Source: Amycolatopsis sp.
Lineage (GTDB): Bacteria > Actinomycetota > Actinomycetes > Mycobacteriales > Pseudonocardiaceae
Reading direction: 5' to 3'
DNA: 64,000 bases
Assembly: GCF_025464955.1 (NCBI RefSeq)
Contig: NZ_JAODNM010000161.1
Coordinates: forward strand, 1-64,000
In this document: positions 51,783 to 59,210 of the stretch, piece by piece
Layout: each line of letters starts with the position of its first letter
Position numbering within the stretch: position 1 is the stretch's first letter
Made by a program: the position numbers and the translations under genes
The notes under the pieces: generated by a model
The model's database searches: none
What the model was told of the DNA's origin: nothing
Seen by the model: only the letters and a program-made list of their open reading frames with translations

Positions 51783-51896
51783 TTCGATGTCGGTGACGAT
51801 GACGAATTGGACCTGCCGTCCAGGATCGCGGAAATCCAGCAACGCAGAATCGCCGGTGACCCCGAACTGCTCAAGCTGATCCAGGGCAGTCACTGA
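51783..51896 (+). pseudogene. C-terminal gene fragment
   Basis: A frame reads FDVGDDDELDLPSRIAEIQQ, RRIAGDPELLKLIQGSH and stops at 51896. The composition is coding-like and clearly continues from a lost N-terminus, possibly the end of a regulator. No start or ribosome site is seen in the 120 bp before it. Confidence 0.3.
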
Positions 51897-52456
51897 ACCG
51901 CGGTTGTGACGGGTCGGTATCGCACGTTGACAACGGCTGTCGGATCGCCTGCGCCGACCAGGTGCAGGCGGATCGGCACTTTGCCGGGGTTGTCGTACAG
52001 CCGGATGCCCTCGCCCAGCAGTACCGGCGCGAGGTGCAGGTCGATCTCGTCGATCATGCCCAGTTCGAGCAACTGACGGCCGATGTCGGGCGAGAAGACC
52101 TCGAGGTTCTTGCCGCCGGCCGCGGCCAGCCCGATGCGCACCGCCTCCGCCGGACCGCAGTTCAGGAAGGTGACTCCGTCGGCGGGTTCCGCGTCCTCGG
52201 GATGATGGGTGAGCACGAAGATCGGGCCCTGCCAAGCGCCGCCGTACGGCCGGCTGTCGTTCACGACGTCCCAGCCGTCTCGACCACCCAGCACGGCGCC
52301 CGTGGTCTCGATGTATTCGGTGTGCAGGCCCGGACGGACCGACATCCCGGTCATCCAGCCCATCTCGTGCTTCGGCCCCGCCACGAAGCCGTCCAGCGAC
52401 ATCAGGAAGTGCCAGAGCACCTTCCCCCCTGCGGTCTGCGGTTCGGTGTCGTTCAT
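51890..52456 (-). CDS. Dihydrofolate reductase-family protein (RibD C-terminal type)
   Basis: 188 residues with LWHFLMSLDGFVAG, VLGGRDGWDVV, PIFVLTHHPED and the family IDEIDLHLAPVLLGEGIRLYD (adjoining parts). It is probably an NADPH-binding reductase. It is divergent from the HxlR gene with shared GGTTGC repeats between them, so it is the likely target of that regulator. It is a different subfamily from the one at 13.1 kb. Confidence 0.87.
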   Translation of the reverse strand: MNDTEPQTAGGKVLWHFLMSLDGFVAGPKHEMGWMTGMSVRPGLHTEYIETTGAVLGGRDGWDVVNDSRPYGGAWQGPIFVLTHHPEDAEPADGVTFLNCGPAEAVRIGLAAAGGKNLEVFSPDIGRQLLELGMIDEIDLHLAPVLLGEGIRLYDNPGKVPIRLHLVGAGDPTAVVNVRYRPVTTAVQ

Positions 52457-52474
52457 TCGACGCCTCCTGGAATC

Positions 52475-52545
52475 TGGTTGCGTTTTGCAACCGGAAGACT
52501 CACCCTAGGGCAACTGGTGGTAGATTGCAACCAGCTGGGAAAGGA
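52475..52545. promoter_or_regulatory. HxlR operator region
   Basis: TGGTTGC (52475-52481) and GCAACCG (52487-52493) form an inverted repeat around GTTTT. A second copy nearer the HxlR start (GATTGCAACCAG, about 52533-52544) keeps the GCAACC half. Confidence 0.65.
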
Positions 52546-52553
52546 GGTGCGAG

Positions 52554-53036
52554 TTGGCGGAGGCGCGGTCGGGGTGTCCGATCAACGCCGCGGTCGAGGC
52601 GTTCGGTGACAGCTGGAGCCTGCTCGTGCTGCGGGACGTGATGTTCGGGAATCGGCGCTACTTCAGGGAGTTGCTCACCACCTCCGAGGAGGGGATCGCC
52701 TCCAACATCCTGGCCGATCGGCTGAAACGGCTGGTGGGCTCGGGCTTGCTGACCCGCGAAGACGCCGGACCGGGTCGGCGCGCGGCCTACAGCCTGACCG
52801 AGTCGTCGATTCAGCTGGTGCCCATCTTCGCTCAACTCGGCGACTGGGGCCTGCGCCACCGCCCGACGACGAAACAGCTCCGTGTACGCGCGGAACTGCT
52901 CGCCGCCGGCGGCCCCGAACTATGGGCCGAGTTCATGGCCGACCTGCGGGCCATCCACCTCGGCGAACCAGCACCGGAACGGAATGGCCCCAACGTCATG
53001 GAACGCCTAGCCGAGGCCTACGCCGCCGCACTCTGA
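52554..53036 (+). CDS. HxlR-family regulator
   Basis: 160 residues from a TTG with the strong site AAAGGAGGTGCGAG. The family hallmark is the N-terminal CPINAAVEAFGDSWSLLVLR with the redox-capable Cys, followed by the winged HTH (ASNILADRLKRLVGSGLLTR). It probably controls the divergent reductase in response to electrophiles or redox stress, as the family often does. Confidence 0.9.
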   Translation: MAEARSGCPINAAVEAFGDSWSLLVLRDVMFGNRRYFRELLTTSEEGIASNILADRLKRLVGSGLLTREDAGPGRRAAYSLTESSIQLVPIFAQLGDWGLRHRPTTKQLRVRAELLAAGGPELWAEFMADLRAIHLGEPAPERNGPNVMERLAEAYAAAL

Positions 53037-53055
53037 TGTCCTATGTGGACTTCAG

Positions 53056-53340
53056 GTGTTGAACGAGGCCGCGCCTGTCGCCACGTCAGCTCACCGAACT
53101 CGGGAAGCGAGCGACAAGATGGACGAGCTTGCGGCGGAGGACGACGCCAGCGCCGTGTGGGGGGCCAACCTCACCTTTCACCGATGCCTGAACGCCCTGT
53201 CTGGAAACCCGCTTCTGGAAGACGCCAGCGAGCGGATCTGGGACCGGTTCGCGATCGCCGCGGCCGAGCACGTGGATCAGGCCGCGACGATGTGCGCCAG
53301 AGAGGGCACCGGCCCGAAGGCCGACAACCGCGCAGGATAG
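53056..53340 (+). pseudogene. Relic of a GntR/FCD-family regulator
   Basis: A frame reads NEAAPVATSAHRTREASDKM, DELAAEDDASAVWGANLTFH, RCLNALSGNPLLEDASERIW and ends at 53340. This matches only the FCD ligand domain of GntR regulators (metal-binding FH..L, SGNPLL). The HTH domain and the last helices are missing or garbled. No ribosome site precedes it. Confidence 0.7.
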
Positions 53341-53350
53341 CCGCGCCAGT

Positions 53351-54139
53351 TCACGGGTTCGCGGTCTGCGAGGCAGGCGGGACGAACAGCCGGTGCGCGG
53401 TGCTGGTGGTGAACGCCCAGACCCCGGGTACCAAGAGGACCGCGGCGATCGCGAAGACCGGGAAGATCAGCCTGTTCTCGACCTTCTTGCCGGTCCGGAA
53501 GCGCAGCGCGCGCGGCGGCCGGATCTCGTACCAGGTCTCGCCGGCGATCGGGATGGGGAACAGAAACGGGCAGCCCGCCACCGTCAAGGAGTCCCCGAGG
53601 CAGTGCGCGAAGCACCCCGCGGCCACGGCTATCCCGAGCCAGCCCGAGACTTCGGACAGCTCACGGGCGTGGTCGGGGCCGGCGGTGTAGATCCACCACG
53701 CGACCCCGCCGGCGGCAACGGGTAACAGCCAGTCGCCGAGGGCGGCCGCGCCGAGCAGCAGGCCGAAGATCACCACTCCGGCGACGGCCCACGGACCGCC
53801 CGCGCGGGTGCCGGCGGCCGTCGCGGCGCCAAGTCCGAGCGCGAACAGGACGGTATGCGACATGTGCCGGTGCTGGCCGGTGACCTTCTCGTCGCGCGGG
53901 CCCTTGGTCAGGGCGTACAACGCGGCCGACGTCCGGCGCAGGATCCAGGAGATCAGCCCGGTCAGCGGCCCGAGCAGCCTTGACGCGCTCGCACCGGGAT
54001 GGTCGAGGTCCGGGAGCAGCGCGAACCCGGCGGTGGTGGCGCCGAAAACGACTGCCTGGTGCACGGTGCCCGCGCCGAGGACCGGCGCCAAGGCCAGACC
54101 CGCGCACCAGCCGGTGAGCGCATGCGTCCGCCCCATCAT
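53351..54139 (-). CDS. YdjM-type membrane metal-dependent hydrolase (DUF457)
   Basis: 262 residues with about six helices. Family motifs are MMGRTHALTGWCAG at the start (His ligand), LLPDLDHPGASAS, GQHRHMSHTV and CLGDSLT. LexA-regulated in E. coli; substrate unknown. It ends 10 bp from the GntR relic. Confidence 0.85.
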   Translation of the reverse strand: MMGRTHALTGWCAGLALAPVLGAGTVHQAVVFGATTAGFALLPDLDHPGASASRLLGPLTGLISWILRRTSAALYALTKGPRDEKVTGQHRHMSHTVLFALGLGAATAAGTRAGGPWAVAGVVIFGLLLGAAALGDWLLPVAAGGVAWWIYTAGPDHARELSEVSGWLGIAVAAGCFAHCLGDSLTVAGCPFLFPIPIAGETWYEIRPPRALRFRTGKKVENRLIFPVFAIAAVLLVPGVWAFTTSTAHRLFVPPASQTANP

Positions 54140-54191
54140 GGTGCTGTTTCCCCAGTTCCCCAGTTAGCTCGGACGGTGTGTCAGAGGTGAG

Positions 54192-54542
54192 CTATTCCGG
54201 GGGCGGCGACATGGTGAGGTGCTCGGTGACGCCGGTCAGTTCGATGACCCGGCTCACCATGGGGCTGGCGACGATGGCCAGCTCGACCTGCTGCTCCGCG
54301 GCGCGGTTCTGCGCCTGGAGCAGCACGTTCAGCGCGGACGAATCAAAAAACGTGACGCCCGTCAGGTCGACGAGCAACCTTGTCCGGGTGCTGTCGTCGA
54401 GCAACCGGGTCAGTGCGTCGGTCAGCTGCGGACTGGTCAACAGATCGAGCTCGCCGACGACGAGCACTCGCGGCTGGGGCTCACCGGCCGCCACCTTGAT
54501 GCTGAATCCGGGCGTTGGAGCGTTCGGCTCGACGGAGGTCAT
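54192..54542 (-). CDS. STAS-domain anti-sigma factor antagonist
   Basis: 116 residues from the ATG at 54542 (GAGGAG seven bases upstream). The STAS fold carries VDLTGVTFFDSSALNVL, where the Ser in FFDSSAL is the phosphorylation site of SpoIIAA/RsbV relatives. It should release the sigma factor by binding an RsbW-type kinase such as the one at 55,045. Confidence 0.9.
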   Translation of the reverse strand: MTSVEPNAPTPGFSIKVAAGEPQPRVLVVGELDLLTSPQLTDALTRLLDDSTRTRLLVDLTGVTFFDSSALNVLLQAQNRAAEQQVELAIVASPMVSRVIELTGVTEHLTMSPPPE

Positions 54543-54599
54543 CCACATACTCCTCAGGGTCGAAAAGGACCCTAGCCCAATGCCCCGGGGACCTGTCGA

Positions 54600-54908
54600 T
54601 CAGCCGGTCGGCGTCACTTTGCGTGCCATTCGTCGCTGCTGGAGGAAGAGCTCACGGCGCTCGATCTCACCAAGGCCGCCCCAGATCCCGTACGGCTCCT
54701 CGACGGTGAGCGCGTGTTGCCGGCACCTCTCGAGCACCGGACAGGACTGGCAGATCCGCTTCGCACGCGACTCACGCCGTTCGCGGGCCGATCCGCGCTC
54801 GTTGTCGGTGTGGAAGAAGAGGCTGCTGTCCGCCCCTCGGCAGGCTCCTTTGAGCTGCCATTCCCACTCCTCCGAGACCACGGTCGGCAACCGGCTCACG
54901 TCAGCCAT
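54600..54908 (-). CDS. WhiB-family regulator (WhiB3-like)
   Basis: 102 residues from an ATG after GGCGGAGGACGAC. Four cysteines for the 4Fe-4S cluster are at 23, 53, 56 and 62 (ACRGADSS, CQSCPVLERC). The GIWGGL turn and a basic tail (QQRRMARK) follow. Sequence spacing and EWEWQLKGACRG ... EPYG resemble WhiB3. It is divergent from the anti-sigma gene, sharing a 136-bp promoter region. Confidence 0.93.
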   Translation of the reverse strand: MADVSRLPTVVSEEWEWQLKGACRGADSSLFFHTDNERGSARERRESRAKRICQSCPVLERCRQHALTVEEPYGIWGGLGEIERRELFLQQRRMARKVTPTG

Positions 54909-54981
54909 GTCGTCCTCCGCCTTTCCTGTGATCATCACGTCGAGTGGGGGGTGCCCACGCTTGGTTCGGATCAAACGGCCG

Positions 54982-55006
54982 GTTTGGCTTGGCGCGATCT
55001 TGGGCA
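54982..55006 (+). promoter_or_regulatory. Possible SigB/SigF-type promoter of the stress operon
   Basis: GTTT (54982-54985), 16 bases, GGGCA (55002-55006): one mismatch to the GTTT-N15-GGGTA consensus, 39 bp before the anti-sigma start. This suggests autoregulation by the sigma factor encoded next. Confidence 0.5.
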
Positions 55007-55044
55007 CTGGATTCGTTAGTGTTGCGCCGACGAGAGGACTACCT

Positions 55045-55461
55045 GTGGTGGATGACACCCCCGGTGCTGGGGACGGCGCTCAAGTGATCGAGGTTCGCAC
55101 CGCGGCGGTACCAGCGGTGATACCAACGTTACGCACAGTAGCCGCTGATGTCGCGATGCGGCAGGATTTCGACCTCGACGCCATCGAGGACCTCCGGATG
55201 GCTGTCGACGAAGCTTGCTCGCTCCTGCTGGGTTCGGCGTCCGACGGCAACCTGCGCTGCGTCTTCACGACGTCCCCCAACCGCATCCAAGTGGCGGTCT
55301 CGGTGCTGACCGATTCAGCCGAGCTCGCCGACGGCAACGCGCTGGGCTGGCAACTCCTGTCGGCGCTGACGACGTCCGTCGAGAGGACGGTCACGCCGGC
55401 CGGTGACGGGTACCTCGCGCAAGTCGAACTGGTGCACGAAGGCGAGACGGCAAGCCGGTGA
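55045..55461 (+). CDS. RsbW/SpoIIAB-like anti-sigma factor (HATPase)
   Basis: 138 residues from a GTG (55045 or 55048) after GAGAGGACTACCT. The N-box reads IEDLRMAVDEACSLLL, and the rest is a reduced GHKL domain; the usual G-boxes are weak. It overlaps the sigma gene by four bases and should bind and inhibit it, as in RsbW-SigB pairs. Confidence 0.82.
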   Translation: MVDDTPGAGDGAQVIEVRTAAVPAVIPTLRTVAADVAMRQDFDLDAIEDLRMAVDEACSLLLGSASDGNLRCVFTTSPNRIQVAVSVLTDSAELADGNALGWQLLSALTTSVERTVTPAGDGYLAQVELVHEGETASR

Positions 55462-56213
55462 CGCCAGAGGAAGCCGACCGGCACGCGCTGTTCAGGCAGC
55501 TTGCCGAGCTCGAACCTGACGACCCGCGCCGTGAGCGCCTTCGCGACGAGATCGTGCGCGCCCACCTCGAACTCGCCCGCAACCTGGCGAGGAAGTTCCG
55601 CAACCGCGACGAGGCGATGGACGACCTCGTCCAGATCGCGACGATCGGCCTGATCAACGCCGTCGACCGGTTCGACCCTGCGCACGGCACCGACTTCCTC
55701 GGCTTCGCGGTACCGACGATTTCGGGCGAGCTGCGCCACCATTTCCGCGACAACAGCTGGTCGGTGCGGGTGCCGCGACGGCTGAAGGAGCTCAACGGGA
55801 ACATCGCGGCGGCTCGCGAGGAGCTGACGACAAGGCTGTCGAGGGCACCGAAACCGAGTGAGATCGCGGCACATCTCGGGGTTCCGGTCGAGGAGGTCTA
55901 CGAAGGGCTCCGCGCCGGCCAAGGCCGATACGGTGCGTCACTCGACAGCATGTTGGAGAATTCCGCCCATCCCGGTTTCGGTGAGGCCGACGCCAACCTG
56001 GACCAGGCGGAGCTGCGTCAGGCGCTGCGGCCGCTCCTGGACAGCCTGCCCGAGCGGGAACGCAAGATCGTCGCGCTCCGGTTCGGTTACGGCCTGAGCC
56101 AGTCGGACATCGCGCGGCGGGTCGGCGTGTCGCAGATGCAGGTGTCGCGGTTGCTGAGCGGGACGCTGAAAACCCTTCGCGAGGGTCTCGGCGACGACGG
56201 AATAGCGGAGTGA
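55458..56213 (+). CDS. SigB/SigF/SigG-family stress sigma factor
   Basis: 251 residues from a GTG overlapping the anti-sigma stop. Region 2 is MDDLVQIATIGLINAVDRFD through FAVPTISGELRHHFRD; region 3 is PKPSEIAAHLGV; region 4 is RERKIVALRFGYGLSQSDIA plus VSQMQVSRLL. Promoters of this class read GTTT-N15-GGGTA; three candidates are in the window. Confidence 0.92.
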   Translation: MTPEEADRHALFRQLAELEPDDPRRERLRDEIVRAHLELARNLARKFRNRDEAMDDLVQIATIGLINAVDRFDPAHGTDFLGFAVPTISGELRHHFRDNSWSVRVPRRLKELNGNIAAAREELTTRLSRAPKPSEIAAHLGVPVEEVYEGLRAGQGRYGASLDSMLENSAHPGFGEADANLDQAELRQALRPLLDSLPERERKIVALRFGYGLSQSDIARRVGVSQMQVSRLLSGTLKTLREGLGDDGIAE

Positions 56214-56231
56214 TGGTTTTTGTGGACGCTG

Positions 56232-56585
56232 ATGGAGAGTGACGCCACGGCACCCTCGCAGGCCCGGCAGGAGGTCCGCCGGGCCATCTCCGTGCTCGGG
56301 CTGAACGGCGACCTCGCCGAGGACATCGTGCTGGTGACGTCCGAACTGGTCACCAACGCCGTCGAACACGGCGGTGGACAATGCCGGTTCGAGATCGACC
56401 ATTCCGACGGCGTGCTCACCATCCGCGTCTACGACCCCGGTTCGGATCGCCCGGCGCCGAGGGCGCCGAAAGCACCCACCCCACGCGGACGCGGCCTTTG
56501 GCTGGTCGAGCGGCTCGCGAACGCGTGGGGCAGCGAGGACTCCGCGAACGGAAAGTGCGTCTGGGCCCGGTTCGTCCTCCCCTGA
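56232..56585 (+). CDS. HATPase_c domain protein (RsbW-like, second copy)
   Basis: 117 residues. N-box VTSELVTNAVEHGGG, G-boxes VYDPGSDRP and GRGLWLVERLANAWG; a compact serine-kinase-type ATPase common in actinobacterial partner-switching networks. It starts 18 bp after the sigma gene; an upstream TTG at 56220 is possible. It may respond to a different antagonist than the upstream anti-sigma. Confidence 0.85.
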   Translation: MESDATAPSQARQEVRRAISVLGLNGDLAEDIVLVTSELVTNAVEHGGGQCRFEIDHSDGVLTIRVYDPGSDRPAPRAPKAPTPRGRGLWLVERLANAWGSEDSANGKCVWARFVLP

Positions 56586-56590
56586 ACGGT

Positions 56591-57130
56591 TCAGCGGTTG
56601 CGGGTGCTGAGGACGAATACCGCCGGGCACAAGGACTCCGCACCGGCCAGCAGACGTTCGACGAGCCCGACGTACGCGGGGCCGCCGACGTGCAGAAGGG
56701 CGACAAGAAGAAGTCCCAGCAGGACAACGGTGGCAACGGACGAAAGGGCCGATGCGCCTTGAGTACCAGCGAGAGGCCACAAGGCCAGTGCGGCGAACCC
56801 GAGGTAGGCGAAGACACCGTGTGCGGTCGACGGCCCGTGCGCGGGCACCGGTAGCGCCGCGACCACGCCGATGGCCGCGCCTCCCAACGCGAGCAGCAGA
56901 CGGCCGAGCGGCCGGATGCCGGCCAGTCCCGCCGCCGTCACCACATGACAGACCCCCAGCAGTACGAGTCCGCACGTCATCACCCAGCGATCTCGGGCGC
57001 CGTAACCGGCGAGCTCACTGATCGTCTGGCGGAGCGAGTCGAAGTTCGGCTGCAGTGCGGCCGCGAGGGTCCAGCCGCCGATCATGGCCACGGGTGCGAC
57101 CAACGACGACACGACTGCCCAGGTTTTCAC
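56591..57130 (-). CDS. DUF998-family membrane protein
   Basis: 179 residues with six helices and the family opening (TLAAALQPNFDSLRQTISELAGYGARDRWVM, quoted in adjoining parts). Function unknown. It converges on the HATPase gene with five bases between. Confidence 0.82.
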   Translation of the reverse strand: MKTWAVVSSLVAPVAMIGGWTLAAALQPNFDSLRQTISELAGYGARDRWVMTCGLVLLGVCHVVTAAGLAGIRPLGRLLLALGGAAIGVVAALPVPAHGPSTAHGVFAYLGFAALALWPLAGTQGASALSSVATVVLLGLLLVALLHVGGPAYVGLVERLLAGAESLCPAVFVLSTRNR

Positions 57131-57140
57131 TGGGGTGACG

Positions 57141-58352
57141 CTAGCTCTCGACGTCGGTCAATGCTCCGTGGCCGCCGGTGTGCGGCAGTGGCCAGGCCTT
57201 CACACCGCCACTCGACTCGATGTGCTGATCGGTTTTCGGGCGCGGGGCCGCGCTTTTCGAGCCGATCCACGACAGCACGTCCGGTAGCTGCGACTTGAAC
57301 GTGTTCATATTGTGCCCGGCGTCGGGAATGATCCAGGAATACATCACGGTCGGCCCCGTAATGGCGTGACGAATCGTGTCGATCGACGCCTTTTCGTCTT
57401 TTTCCTTGGCGCCCGCGATGATCAGCAGCTCAACCGGCGAAGGATGCCGCTGGAGGTTCAGCGAAATCGTGTTCGCGTCGGAGATGTCTTTACGACCGTG
57501 GAAAAGGTCCTCAGTTTCGGCATCGATAGAGGCTTTGTCGTAGCCGCTCACACTGGCCGCATTGGCATACCACTGGGGATGCCGGGAGACGAGGTCGAGT
57601 GCGCAGTACCCGCCCGACGACCAGCCGGCGATGGTCCAGGCTTTCCGGTCCGGGTTGACGTGCAGCGTGTGGATCGCCCAGTTACGGATGTCCGAAGAAA
57701 GGTACGTGTCGTTCGCGTGCCCGTTCGCCTCGTCGACACATTCCGTGTCGTGCCCGATCCGGGGTTCGCCGCTCGGGTCGGGAATGATGACGACCGACGG
57801 CGGCAGAAGGCCTTTGACCCGGGCGGCGTCGAGGGCGTCGGGGAGGTGGTAGGGGCCGACCGCAACCTCGGGACCCGAAGGATAGTTCGGAATCCACTCG
57901 ATCACCGGGAAGACGTAGTCGCGATAGGATGGATCGGAGTACTCCGGCGGAAGGTAGAGGTTCACGTCCCGGGTGATGCCGGTGCGCTGGCCCTTGACCG
58001 TCATGTGCAGCACCGAACTCTTGCCTTCGCGGGCGCGTTGGGCGTTCGCGTCCTGCAGACGGCCGAGGCCCGAGCCGTTCTCGCCCGCGTCGGCGTTTGT
58101 TCCCTCGCCAGGGTTGACGGACGTGCCGAGCAGCGAACCCAAAGTCGGAAAGAATCCGCCGACGATATTCAGCGCCAGGCCGCTGCCGGTCACCAGCAGG
58201 ATCACCGCGGCCACTGTCGACGTGGCGCGGCCCGTTTTCTTCCAGCCCCATTTATCCCAGAAAACCGGCACCGCGATCACGGCCAGCAAAGCCAGTACCG
58301 CGACTACAATGAGGGTGGTGGTGGAATCCAGTCTGATCGCGCTGGCGTGCAT
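57141..58352 (-). CDS. Membrane-anchored esterase (antigen 85/esterase D-like)
   Basis: 403 residues. Two N-terminal helices (about 14-33 and 43-66) anchor an outward alpha/beta-hydrolase domain with nucleophile elbow GWSSGGYCAL, a later Asp in IPDAGHNMNTF and its His. Layout matches PF00756 esterases such as mycolyltransferases. An ATG at 58352 has AAAGGA nine bases upstream and is preferred over 58361. Confidence 0.85.
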   Translation of the reverse strand: MHASAIRLDSTTTLIVVAVLALLAVIAVPVFWDKWGWKKTGRATSTVAAVILLVTGSGLALNIVGGFFPTLGSLLGTSVNPGEGTNADAGENGSGLGRLQDANAQRAREGKSSVLHMTVKGQRTGITRDVNLYLPPEYSDPSYRDYVFPVIEWIPNYPSGPEVAVGPYHLPDALDAARVKGLLPPSVVIIPDPSGEPRIGHDTECVDEANGHANDTYLSSDIRNWAIHTLHVNPDRKAWTIAGWSSGGYCALDLVSRHPQWYANAASVSGYDKASIDAETEDLFHGRKDISDANTISLNLQRHPSPVELLIIAGAKEKDEKASIDTIRHAITGPTVMYSWIIPDAGHNMNTFKSQLPDVLSWIGSKSAAPRPKTDQHIESSGGVKAWPLPHTGGHGALTDVES

Positions 58353-58455
58353 GGCGGGCATTCCTTTCGATGCGCAAGCGCATCGTCGAGCGTAAGGAGT
58401 ACGCCATCGTCGAGCTTGCTATTCCGAGAGTGAAGACGCACCGTGCGGTGATCAT

Positions 58456-58491
58456 GTTGTCGAGGTGTGATGTGAGTCACACCTCGACAAC
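58456..58491. repeat. 15-bp-arm hairpin
   Basis: GTTGTCGAGGTGTGA and its exact complement around TGTGAG. It lies between the divergent esterase and PadR genes, so it is not an ordinary terminator. A relative is at 48965-49003. Confidence 0.65.
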
Positions 58492-58622
58492 GTCACGTCA
58501 CCCGATCAGCGACAGGAAAGCCGGCGGCGCACCCGGCTGACCACGTCGTCCACGCCTGACTGGTGAGTGTTCCGGCCGGTAAGAACCGGTCGCGGCGCTC
58601 ACGAGTCAGTGATGCGCGTCTC

Positions 58623-58643
58623 GTTGCACTGCAACTCGTTGCA
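58623..58643 (+). promoter_or_regulatory. Probable PadR operator
   Basis: GTTGCACTGCAAC (58623-58635) is a perfect 6-1-6 palindrome, followed by a further GTTGCA at 58638-58643, ending 15 bp before the PadR start. Confidence 0.6.
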
Positions 58644-58658
58644 TATGATGCTGAGCAG

Positions 58659-59210
58659 ATGGCGTTGGAACACGCGATCCTGGTTTCGCTCTCCGAGCGC
58701 TCCGGGACCGGCTACGAGCTGACCCGGCGGTTCGAGAAGTCGATCGGCCTGTTCTGGCAGGCCAGCCACCAGCAGATCTACCGCGTGCTCAAGCGGATGG
58801 AGGAGGCGGGCTGGATCGCCGTCGACCACGTCGAGCAGGACGGCCGACCGGACAAGAAGGTCTACACGGTCGGCGATCCTGGCCGGGACGAGCTGAAACG
58901 CTGGCTCGCCGAGCCGAACGCGAACGCCGGCGCGCGGGAGATCGCGGTCAAGATCCGCGGCGCGTCGTTCGGTGACCCCGAAGCCGTCCTCGCCGAAATC
59001 GCCCGCCACCGCGACGTCCACGCCGAACGGCACGACGCCTACCGCCACATCGAGAAACGCGATTTCCCCGCTCCCGGCGAGCTCAGCGGCAGCGCGTTGC
59101 ACCAGTACCTCGTGCTGCGCGGCGGAATCCGCACCGAACAAGGCCACCTCGACTGGTTCGAAGAGGTTCTGCGGGCCCTGCGCACGGACAACGAGAAAGG
59201 CCGATCATGA
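58659..59210 (+). CDS. PadR-family regulator
   Basis: 183 residues from the ATG at 58659. The PadR winged HTH (ALEHAILVSLSERSGTGYEL, VLKRMEEAGWI) is followed by the C-terminal dimerisation helices of the long PadR type. It overlaps the oxidoreductase gene by ATGA and likely autoregulates this two-gene operon via the GTTGCA sites. Longer upstream starts would cover that operator. Confidence 0.9.
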   Translation: MALEHAILVSLSERSGTGYELTRRFEKSIGLFWQASHQQIYRVLKRMEEAGWIAVDHVEQDGRPDKKVYTVGDPGRDELKRWLAEPNANAGAREIAVKIRGASFGDPEAVLAEIARHRDVHAERHDAYRHIEKRDFPAPGELSGSALHQYLVLRGGIRTEQGHLDWFEEVLRALRTDNEKGRS

